A stretch of 12,148 bases of DNA from Rhizobium sp. Q54 (GTDB lineage Bacteria; Bacteroidota; Bacteroidia; Flavobacteriales; Flavobacteriaceae): assembly GCA_943324395.2 (NCBI GenBank), contig CALPLL020000037.1:1-12148 (forward strand), in the 5' to 3' direction. Below, in pieces: positions 1 to 6,220 of the stretch. Below the pieces are notes generated by a model. The model had not been told where the DNA came from, did not search any database, and saw only the letters and a list, made by a program, of their open reading frames with translations. The position numbers were made by a program, and so were the translations under genes. How positions within the stretch are numbered: the stretch's first letter is position 1; every line of letters starts with the position of its first letter.

Positions 1-93
1 GTTTCCTAAAAATGATTCTAAAGCTGATTTTGCAGCTGCTTTAGTAATTCCTGCGTCAGCAGCGATTGCGTCAATTAATTCTGATTTGTTCAT
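1..93 (-). CDS. hup: HU family DNA-binding protein, 5' part (N-terminal 31 residues)
   Basis: Only the first 31 codons are in the window; the gene runs off the left edge. The visible protein begins MNKSELIDAIAADAGITKA and continues with an Ala/Lys-rich helix, which is the typical N-terminal helix-turn-helix dimerisation region of HU/IHF proteins (full length usually about 90-100 residues). HU is a small basic dimer that bends and compacts DNA in the nucleoid. The start is the ATG at 93, preceded by an AT-rich leader of about 36 nt and a very good Bacteroidota-type promoter at 136-165. The gene is therefore probably transcribed on its own, although it lies downstream of fmt on the same strand. 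HU and IHF subunits cannot be told apart from this fragment, but the N-terminus looks more like HU. Confidence 0.9.
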   Translation of the reverse strand, partial: MNKSELIDAIAADAGITKAAAKSALESFLGN

Positions 94-135
94 AATAATA
101 GATATTAAATGTTGGTTAAAATTTCATTACAGTAA

Positions 136-165
136 CAAAATTAGTAGGATTACGTTACCGTGCAA
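136..165 (-). promoter_or_regulatory. Promoter of the HU gene (TTG-N19-TAATTTTG)
   Basis: Read leftward, TTG (plus-strand caa at 163-165) is followed after exactly 19 nt by TAATTTTG (plus-strand 136-143). This matches the flavobacterial consensus TTG-N17-23-TANNTTTG at every fixed base. Transcription would start near 129, giving a leader of about 36 nt before the HU ATG at 93. It is one of the two best promoters in the window, which fits the high expression expected of HU. Confidence 0.75.
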
Positions 166-187
166 GCGTTTTTTTAAAAATCTATCA

Positions 188-220
188 CTTTTGTTGATAA
201 CTTCCCGTTTTTGTTGATAA
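188..220. repeat. Two direct copies of TTGTTGATAA with 20-bp period
   Basis: The decamer TTGTTGATAA occurs at 191-200 and 211-220, both preceded by a T run, so the repeats lie on the same face of the helix about two turns apart. The complement TTATCAACA differs from the DnaA box TTATNCACA by one base. The pair lies between the end of fmt and the HU promoter. Its role is unknown; it could bind DnaA or another regulator, or be chance in AT-rich DNA. Confidence 0.5.
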
Positions 221-268
221 AGAGACTGAATTTCGCCTTTTTTTTAATATATGTAACTCTTAAACACC

Positions 269-1216
269 CTATAAAACCAAGGCTTTGTCTGAAAATGTCA
301 TTCCGTTTAGAAGTTCCGAAGTCGTCATTTTTTTCTTTCCAGGGAATTGCAAACTTAAAATTTCTATAAATCCATTTGAAACTGCAATTTTAATTTCTTT
401 TTTAGTAGTAAGAACTGTTCCAATAGGTAATGCATGTTCTTCAAAACTAATTTTTGATTCATAAATTTTCACATTCCATTCTTGATTATTATCATTGAAA
501 TAACACCAAGCTACTGGATATGGCGAAAGTCCTCGTATTTGATTGTGAATTTCTGCACTGGATTTTCTCCAATCGATTTTGCAATTGTCTTTATCTAATT
601 TATAGGCTGTTTTAATTTCTGAATTGTCTTCTTGAATTGTAGGAGAAACTTGTTCTTTCTCAATCAATTTCAGGGTGTCAATAACTGTTTCGCTTCCTAA
701 AACCATTAATCGATCATGAAGTTGGCCAGCATTTTCATCTGAATCAATTGGTATTTCAGCGCTCAAAATCATTGCTCCTGTATCAATTTTGTCATCTATA
801 TAAAAGGTAGTAACGCCAGTTTTAGATTCTCCATTTATTATTGCCCAATTGATTGGTGCTGCACCACGATAATTTGGAAGCAACGACGCATGTAAATTAA
901 AGGTTCCATATTTCGGCATTTCCCAAACTACTTTTGGCAACATTCTAAAAGCAACAATTATCTGTAAATTGGCATTTAAAGCTTTTAATTCTTCTAGAAA
1001 TCTGGAGTCTTTTAAATTGGTTGGTTGTAAAAGAGAGAGATTGTTATCTAATGCATATTCTTTTACCGCCGAGTATTTTATCTTTTGGCCACGACCCGCA
1101 GGTTTGTCGGCTGCTGTAATAACTCCTACAACCTCAAAGTTGTTCTTTATTATAGTATCTAAAATGCCAACAGCAAATTCTGGAGTTCCCATGAAAACGA
1201 TTCTCAATTTTTCCAT
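269..1216 (-). CDS. fmt: Methionyl-tRNA formyltransferase
   Basis: Transfers a formyl group from 10-formyltetrahydrofolate to the amino group of Met on initiator tRNA, in the cytoplasm, before translation initiation. The 315-residue length is normal for the family. The N-terminal Rossmann-like domain starts with RIVFMGTPEFAV (residues 5-16). The catalytic set is visible: Asn107 and His109 in the FNLHASLLPNYRGAAPI segment, and Asp145 in DDKIDTGAMI, matching E. coli N106, H108 and D144. The C-terminal OB-like tRNA-binding domain includes the IRGLSPYPVAWCYF stretch. The stop codon of recQ ends 1 nt before this ATG, so fmt is almost certainly translated from the recQ transcript. No convincing terminator is seen after its TAG stop at 269-271. 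Nothing in the sequence looks damaged. Confidence 0.97.
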   Translation of the reverse strand: MEKLRIVFMGTPEFAVGILDTIIKNNFEVVGVITAADKPAGRGQKIKYSAVKEYALDNNLSLLQPTNLKDSRFLEELKALNANLQIIVAFRMLPKVVWEMPKYGTFNLHASLLPNYRGAAPINWAIINGESKTGVTTFYIDDKIDTGAMILSAEIPIDSDENAGQLHDRLMVLGSETVIDTLKLIEKEQVSPTIQEDNSEIKTAYKLDKDNCKIDWRKSSAEIHNQIRGLSPYPVAWCYFNDNNQEWNVKIYESKISFEEHALPIGTVLTTKKEIKIAVSNGFIEILSLQFPGKKKMTTSELLNGMTFSDKALVL

Positions 1217-1217
1217 A

Positions 1218-3110
1218 TTATTTTAAAGTATATCTGTTGTTGGGTGTAATTTTAATTTCTCCACTTTCTAATAAGCTTTGTAATGCAAAGATAATTGCAT
1301 CGGATGACTTATCGATATGAATTTGAATTTCTCTTGAATTTAGCGCTTTTATTTTTAATAATGTTAGAATTTCTATTCTCAAATCTTCAATACCAACATC
1401 TTTATTATTTTCAGAAATACAGTAGGAGCAAATTCCGCAATTCTCATTTGATTGTTCTTCAAAATATTTCAATATCAATTTGCTTTTACAATTTGCATCA
1501 TCATTTAAATATACAATAACTGAATTTAATTGCTCTCTTTTTAACTTATTCTGAATTTCTAAATATTTTGAAACACTATTAATTGTGCGTTCATCTTCCC
1601 GAATTACATTAAAAATTATTTTTGTATCATTACTTTTAGCGTGATAATCGACAATCCCTTTTTCTTTTAATTGTAATAATAACGAACTCACATTATTTTC
1701 TGTAGTTTCTGCTTTTTTAGCTATTAATGTCAAATTTATAGCTGCAGGAACATCATGAATTCCAGGATAAGTGCGAAGTAATGCTAATAATATTGGTTCT
1801 TCTCTTGTATTTAGACTCATGTATCGAATAACTTCTTTCGATGGAATTACAAATTGAACCGTGATTTTCTCTGAAAATTCTTGTGATAAAGTAACTATAC
1901 CTTGTCGGTCTAAAAACTGTAATGCATTGTAGGTTTTAATTATTGGAAAATTATATTTGCTACAAAACTGATTTAAATTGAATGTAAATTGCTCTTCAAT
2001 TCCTTCACCATAAGCGATTTGAAAATAATTACATAGTTTAATAAACATATTATTTAAGAACTCTTTATCTGGTAAAACAGAAATAAACTGATTTTCAGCA
2101 TTCAATTTATCATAAGAACTTGTTAATAGTATAGCATAAGCTTTTTCTTCATTTCTGCCAGCTCGCCCAGCTTCTTGATAATAATTTTCTATATTCTCAG
2201 GAAGTTGAATGTGGATTACGGTTTTAACATTTGATTTGTCAATTCCCATTCCAAATGCATTTGTGGCAACAATAACTTGTGCTTCTTCTGACATCCAAAG
2301 TTGCATATTTTTTTCTTTTTCCTTAGCAGATAAGCCTCCGTGGTAATAGGTTGCACGAAATCCCAAGGATTGCAATTGGGATGAAATGTCCAAGCATGAT
2401 TTTCTGTTGCGAACATATATTATAGAAGGTTCAGGATTTTTTTTCAAAATTTGTTCCATCTTGAAAAGTTTATCTTCAGCTTCGGTAACAAAATAGGCAA
2501 TATTTTCCCTTTTAAATGATTTCTGGAAAGTTGCTGTATCTGTTAAACCTAATTGTAAAATGACATCTTGTTGTACTCTTTTTGTTGCAGATGCTGTTAA
2601 GGCAATGAATGGAATTTTTGAAAAATGCGGTTTTAAATTTGATATTTTTAAATAAGAAGGTCGAAAATCATGTCCCCACTGAGATACACAATGTGCCTCA
2701 TCTATTACAATCATCGAAATGGGTAATTGTTTTATTCGATCAAGAATCCATTCTGTTTGTAAACGCTCAGGTGAAAGGTAGATGAATTTGTAATTTCCAA
2801 ATTGACAATTGTCTAAAAGTACAGAAATCTCTTCCGATTTTAATCCGCCAGTCAATGCGATTGCTTTAATATCGCGACTTTGTAAATTTTGAACTTGATC
2901 TTTAATTAAGGCTACCAATGGAGAAATTACCAAGCAAATCCCATCTTTCATCAAAGCTGGAACCTGGAAGCAAATTGATTTTCCACCACCTGTTGGTAAT
3001 AAAGCAAACGTATCTTGACCACTCAAAACAGAATCAATTATTTCCTTTTGAAGCGATCTAAACTGATCGTGTTTCCAATATTTTTGAAGAATTTCTAACG
3101 CTTGTGGCAT
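1218..3110 (-). CDS. recQ: RecQ-family ATP-dependent DNA helicase with C-terminally placed zinc module
   Basis: A 3'-5' superfamily 2 helicase for recombination and fork repair. Helicase motifs are complete: motif 0 around FRSLQKEII (17-25), Walker A TGGGKS (40-45), DEAH (137-140) followed by the RecQ aromatic loop CVSQWGHDFRPSY, TAS (172-174), motif IV IIYVRNRKSC, motif V ATNAFGMGIDKSNV (282-295) and motif VI QEAGRAGR (312-319). The rest differs from E. coli RecQ. Residues about 345-490 look like winged-helix material, and the four-cysteine zinc site (C541, C558, C561, C564) lies near the C-terminus, about 160 residues later than E. coli C380-C403. Residues 575-630 may form another small winged helix. 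I see no HRDC domain. The family call is secure; exact orthology to E. coli RecQ is less so. The gene lies 43 nt after the upstream ATPase gene and 1 nt before fmt. Confidence 0.93.
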   Translation of the reverse strand: MPQALEILQKYWKHDQFRSLQKEIIDSVLSGQDTFALLPTGGGKSICFQVPALMKDGICLVISPLVALIKDQVQNLQSRDIKAIALTGGLKSEEISVLLDNCQFGNYKFIYLSPERLQTEWILDRIKQLPISMIVIDEAHCVSQWGHDFRPSYLKISNLKPHFSKIPFIALTASATKRVQQDVILQLGLTDTATFQKSFKRENIAYFVTEAEDKLFKMEQILKKNPEPSIIYVRNRKSCLDISSQLQSLGFRATYYHGGLSAKEKEKNMQLWMSEEAQVIVATNAFGMGIDKSNVKTVIHIQLPENIENYYQEAGRAGRNEEKAYAILLTSSYDKLNAENQFISVLPDKEFLNNMFIKLCNYFQIAYGEGIEEQFTFNLNQFCSKYNFPIIKTYNALQFLDRQGIVTLSQEFSEKITVQFVIPSKEVIRYMSLNTREEPILLALLRTYPGIHDVPAAINLTLIAKKAETTENNVSSLLLQLKEKGIVDYHAKSNDTKIIFNVIREDERTINSVSKYLEIQNKLKREQLNSVIVYLNDDANCKSKLILKYFEEQSNENCGICSYCISENNKDVGIEDLRIEILTLLKIKALNSREIQIHIDKSSDAIIFALQSLLESGEIKITPNNRYTLK

Positions 3111-3153
3111 TTAATTTGGCTTAAATATTTCAGGTAATTACAAAGCTCCTGAC

Positions 3154-3729
3154 TTAAATTTTATCTAAGATAAAAAGAATTCTGTTATCCAAGCTATCTT
3201 TTGGTACTTCAATTAAATTGTAACCATATTTTGTGTAAGTTTCAACAAGATGATTGTGAATTAATTCCGATTGTTCATAATTTTCATAGCGAGCTTCATC
3301 GCTAACATAAATTTCTTTCCAGGGTGGAAGAATATAGACTTCAGAATAGATATTTTCGCGACAAGCAGCATCAAAAAAAGAAGGGTAGGAGTCTCCAATA
3401 TAATGCATATAAGCCAAAACATCAGGAATTCCGCGATCGATAAAAACTACTTCGTGAGGTTCATTTAGTGCTTCTAAATATTGTTTTTTTCTGCCTTCTA
3501 ATAATAGTTCGCTGAAAAGCAAAGGTTGTTCAAGGAATAATTGGTCAATTCCTTGCTTCTTAGCTTCCATAGTTACTTCACGAGAAATCTCAGGATAACA
3601 ACAATATCCTCGGGCATTTAGCTCGTCGATTATTGATGTTTTTCCAGTACCAGGTCCGCCAATAATTACTTTAATTTTCTTTTGCACTATTAAAAAATTG
3701 GTTACAAACTTACTTAAAGAAATTGGCAT
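3154..3729 (-). CDS. Small P-loop ATPase / kinase-like protein (AAA_28-like)
   Basis: A 191-residue P-loop NTPase with Walker A GGPGTGKTS close to the N-terminus, an FIDRGIPD segment that looks like the DRG/Walker-B region of small kinases, and a basic-acidic C-terminal half with no membrane segment. It resembles the AAA_28 group of ATPases related to NadR- and thymidylate-kinase-like enzymes; the substrate is unknown. The start is uncertain. ATG at 3729 gives a 23-residue lead before the P-loop, including a hydrophobic stretch unlike most relatives. A GTG at 3687 would give 177 residues with the P-loop at residue 10, the usual position. An inverted repeat covers the ATG at 3729, which also favours the later start. 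It is probably the first gene of a transcript with recQ and fmt, and it is divergent from DUF493. No function can be inferred from the neighbours. Confidence 0.85.
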   Translation of the reverse strand: MPISLSKFVTNFLIVQKKIKVIIGGPGTGKTSIIDELNARGYCCYPEISREVTMEAKKQGIDQLFLEQPLLFSELLLEGRKKQYLEALNEPHEVVFIDRGIPDVLAYMHYIGDSYPSFFDAACRENIYSEVYILPPWKEIYVSDEARYENYEQSELIHNHLVETYTKYGYNLIEVPKDSLDNRILFILDKI

Positions 3730-3749
3730 TTGAAAAGATATTTTTCAAA
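3729..3749. repeat. Perfect inverted repeat at the 5' end of the ATPase gene
   Basis: TTTGAAAA (3729-3736) and TTTTCAAA (3742-3749) are exact complements separated by GATAT. In the leftward transcript this would form an AT-rich hairpin ending at the A of the ATG at 3729. It lies just after a weak -7-like element (TTAGTTTG, plus-strand 3746-3753, one mismatch, no good -33 TTG). It could be an operator, a translational hairpin, or chance. Confidence 0.45.
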
Positions 3750-3796
3750 CTAAGATTAATTATTTTTAACCACTTTATATTTCATAATATTTACCT

Positions 3797-3804
3797 TATA
3801 TTTG
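3797..3804 (+). promoter_or_regulatory. -7 promoter element for the DUF493-DUF4290-murA transcript
   Basis: TATATTTG matches the flavobacterial -7 consensus TANNTTTG exactly and lies 16 nt before the DUF493 ATG. No TTG is found at the expected -33 distance; only a T-rich ATAT stretch is there. Transcription would start near 3811 and give a very short leader of about 10 nt. Confidence 0.5.
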
Positions 3805-3820
3805 CTATATTTTATTTTAG

Positions 3821-4105
3821 ATGGACAAAAAGACTACTGAATTTTATGAAAGATTGCGTTTGGAATTGAATAACAACACTTCCTGGCCTACTAAATACTT
3901 GTTTAAATTCATAGTTCCTAATGAACAAATAAAAATAGATGAAGTTGAAAATGCATTCAATAACATGGGTGCAGTAATTGATACTAAGCATTCAAAAACG
4001 GGAAAATACACCAGTATTTCCATTCACGTTCAAATGCAAGATGCACAAAATATAATAGATAAATACCTCGAAGTTTCAACTGTTGAAGGTATAATTTCCC
4101 TATAA
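3821..4105 (+). CDS. DUF493 family protein (YbeD-like)
   Basis: A 94-residue cytoplasmic protein of the DUF493/YbeD family, which has an ACT-like alpha/beta fold. Visible family features are the N-terminal helix FYERLRLELN (8-17), the strand WPTKYLFKFIVP (22-33), the SKTGKYTSISI segment (58-68) and the closing VEGIISL. There is no signal peptide or membrane segment. The biochemical role is not established; in E. coli YbeD sits next to wall and lipoate genes, and here the gene leads a cluster with DUF4290 and murA. The stop codon is 2 nt before the DUF4290 start, so the two are translationally linked. The ATG has a TATATTTG promoter element 16 nt upstream and no alternative in-frame start nearby. 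Confidence in the family is high, in the function low. Confidence 0.9.
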   Translation: MDKKTTEFYERLRLELNNNTSWPTKYLFKFIVPNEQIKIDEVENAFNNMGAVIDTKHSKTGKYTSISIHVQMQDAQNIIDKYLEVSTVEGIISL

Positions 4106-4107
4106 TT

Positions 4108-4830
4108 ATGGAACCAAAATATCAAAAAGAAGTCGCTAATGACGTTGTATTTAATTTAGAATACAATTCAGAAAGACCCCATCTAATTATTCCCGAATAC
4201 GGTCGTCATTTGCAAAAATTGATTGATCAAGCCACTTCAATAGAAGATCCTATCGAAAGAAATAAAGCAGCAAAATATATTATCCAAGTAATGGGAAGTT
4301 TGAATCCCCATTTACGTGATGTTTTGGATTTCCAACATAAATTATGGGATCAATTATTTATCATGTCCGATTTTAAATTGAATGTTGATTCGCCATATCC
4401 TATTCCAACACGTGAGGTCTTACAACTTAAACCAGACGTTTTAAATTATCCTCAAAACTTTCCAAAGTATCGTTTTTATGGTAATAATATCAAATACATG
4501 ATTGATGTTGCTAATAAATGGGAAGAAGGAGAAATGAAATCGGCGTTGATTAAAGTGATTGCCAATCACATGAAAAAATGTTATTTGAGTTGGAATAAAG
4601 ATACCGTTAAGGATGATGTTATTTTTGAACATTTATACGAGCTTTCAGGGGGTAAAATCAATATGCTTCAAAGTACAGAAGTACTTTTAAACACTTCAGA
4701 TTTGATGAGAACGAATAAGAAAATCTCAAATAAAACAAATCCTGCGGGACCAATTATTAAGCCTAAAATTACCAAAACAGGCAAACCAAACAATCTAAAT
4801 CATAAAAATAAAATCAGAAAGCCCTTATAA
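4108..4830 (+). CDS. DUF4290 domain-containing protein
   Basis: A 240-residue cytoplasmic protein of the Bacteroidota-restricted DUF4290 family; function unknown. The N-terminal part has a conserved LEYNSERPHLIIPEYGRHLQKLI segment of about residues 17-39, then helices with MGSLNPHLRDVLDFQHKLWD (62-81, typical of the family) and a globular part to about residue 200. Residues 201-240 form a tail with 12 Lys/Arg and no Asp/Glu, rich in Asn, Pro and Thr, which is probably disordered and could touch RNA, DNA or the inner face of the membrane (inference). There is no signal peptide or membrane helix. The gene begins 2 nt after DUF493 and ends 48 nt before murA. The arrangement with murA suggests a role connected with wall synthesis or growth, but this rests only on position. 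Confidence 0.92.
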   Translation: MEPKYQKEVANDVVFNLEYNSERPHLIIPEYGRHLQKLIDQATSIEDPIERNKAAKYIIQVMGSLNPHLRDVLDFQHKLWDQLFIMSDFKLNVDSPYPIPTREVLQLKPDVLNYPQNFPKYRFYGNNIKYMIDVANKWEEGEMKSALIKVIANHMKKCYLSWNKDTVKDDVIFEHLYELSGGKINMLQSTEVLLNTSDLMRTNKKISNKTNPAGPIIKPKITKTGKPNNLNHKNKIRKPL

Positions 4831-4878
4831 ATTTAATTTAAAGGGATATAACTATTTCAAAATTTATTAAAATAAAAT

Positions 4879-6189
4879 ATGGGAACATTTAAAATTGAAG
4901 GTGGCATTCGACTAAAAGGAGAAATCACTCCACAAGGAGCAAAAAACGAAGCATTACAAATATTATGTGCTGTACTTTTAACTCCAGATAAAGTCACTAT
5001 CAACAATATTCCGGACATAATTGATGTCAATAAATTAATAACTTTACTTGGAAATTTAGGGGTTAAAATTCAAAGAAATTCCTCGAGTTCAATCACATTT
5101 CAAGCTGATGAGGTAAATGTAGGTTATCTTGAAACCGAAGCTTTCAAAAAAGAAGGAGGTTCATTAAGAGGCTCAATTATGATAGTTGGACCACTGTTAG
5201 CTCGTTTCGGAAAAGGATATATTCCAAAGCCAGGAGGTGATAAAATTGGAAGAAGAAGATTAGATACCCACTTTGAAGGTTTTATTAATTTAGGAGCTAA
5301 ATTCCGATATAATAGGGAAGATCATTTTTATGGAGTAGAAGCTCCAGACGGATTGAAAGGTACCAATATGTTATTAGACGAGGCATCTGTAACTGGAACA
5401 GCAAATATTTTGATGGCTGCAGTTTTAGCTAAAGGAAAAACTACCGTTTACAATGCAGCTTGCGAACCTTATTTGCAACAGTTAAGCAAAATGTTGAATT
5501 CAATGGGAGCGAATATCACCGGTGTTGGGTCTAATTTATTGACTATTGAAGGTGTTGAAAGTCTTGGTGGTTGTGAACATACTATTCTTCCTGACATGAT
5601 TGAAATTGGTTCTTGGATTGGACTTGCTGCAATGACAAGAAGTGAAATTACAATTAAAAATGTAAGCTGGGATAATCTTGGAATAATTCCAAATACCTTC
5701 AGAAAACTAGGAATTACTCTCGAAAAAAGAGGTGATGATATTTATATTCCTGCTCATAATGACGGTTACGAAATAAAAACTGATATTGACGGATCAATTC
5801 TTACAATTGCTGATGCACCGTGGCCAGGATTCACTCCTGATCTATTGAGTATCGTTTTAGTAGTAGCTACGCAAGCTAAAGGCGACGTGTTAATTCATCA
5901 AAAAATGTTTGAAAGCCGATTGTTTTTCGTTGATAAATTGATCGATATGGGTGCTAAAATTATGCTTTGTGATCCACACAGAGCAGTGGTTATGGGACAT
6001 AATTTTCAATCTCAATTGAAAGCTACAACCATGTCATCGCCAGATATTCGTGCTGGAATTTCATTATTAATTGCCGCACTTTCTGCTAAAGGAACTAGTA
6101 CCATTCAAAATATTGAACAAATTGACAGAGGTTACGAAAGAATAGATGAAAGATTGAGAGCAATTGGGGCAAATATTGTTAGAGCCTAA
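4879..6189 (+). CDS. murA: UDP-N-acetylglucosamine 1-carboxyvinyltransferase (Asp-type active site)
   Basis: Transfers enolpyruvate from phosphoenolpyruvate to the 3'-OH of UDP-GlcNAc, the first committed step of peptidoglycan synthesis, in the cytoplasm. Length 436 residues, close to E. coli (419). Visible: Lys22-Asn23 in GAKNEAL, the flexible loop KPGGDKIGRRRLDTH (117-131) with Arg126 at the E. coli Arg120 position, the catalytic base Asp321 in DAPWPGFTPD (E. coli Asp305), MFESRLFFVDKL (343-354) and Arg391 in PDIRAG. The loop residue that is Cys115 in E. coli is Asp121 (GAT at 5239-5241). An Asp here keeps activity but prevents covalent attack by fosfomycin, so the enzyme should be naturally insensitive. 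The gene follows DUF4290 by 48 nt and precedes the CDF gene by 31 nt. The ATG has an A-rich leader and no Shine-Dalgarno site. Confidence 0.97.
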   Translation: MGTFKIEGGIRLKGEITPQGAKNEALQILCAVLLTPDKVTINNIPDIIDVNKLITLLGNLGVKIQRNSSSSITFQADEVNVGYLETEAFKKEGGSLRGSIMIVGPLLARFGKGYIPKPGGDKIGRRRLDTHFEGFINLGAKFRYNREDHFYGVEAPDGLKGTNMLLDEASVTGTANILMAAVLAKGKTTVYNAACEPYLQQLSKMLNSMGANITGVGSNLLTIEGVESLGGCEHTILPDMIEIGSWIGLAAMTRSEITIKNVSWDNLGIIPNTFRKLGITLEKRGDDIYIPAHNDGYEIKTDIDGSILTIADAPWPGFTPDLLSIVLVVATQAKGDVLIHQKMFESRLFFVDKLIDMGAKIMLCDPHRAVVMGHNFQSQLKATTMSSPDIRAGISLLIAALSAKGTSTIQNIEQIDRGYERIDERLRAIGANIVRA

Positions 6190-6220
6190 AAATTAATTTG
6201 GCTTAACACCTTAAAAATTA

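Noticed and set aside
221..268. Possible terminator after fmt in the region with a run of T
   Set aside because: The T run is on the plus strand, so it is an A run in the fmt transcript, and no stem-loop followed by U is visible.
969..1226. Open frame of 85 codons opposite fmt, and similar ones opposite recQ (1295-1519), the ATPase gene (3271-3468), DUF4290 (4441-4632) and DUF5686 (9158-9346), plus one in another frame of recQ (2216-2416)
   Set aside because: Each lies wholly or almost wholly inside a gene with strong family motifs, has no recognisable domain and no own promoter, and is expected by chance in AT-rich DNA.
3159..3175. Perfect palindrome TTTTATCT-A-AGATAAAA near the 3' end of the ATPase gene
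   Set aside because: It is inside the coding sequence for the last residues, has a one-base centre so it cannot make a normal hairpin loop, lacks GC pairs and is not followed by a clear T tract in the direction of transcription.
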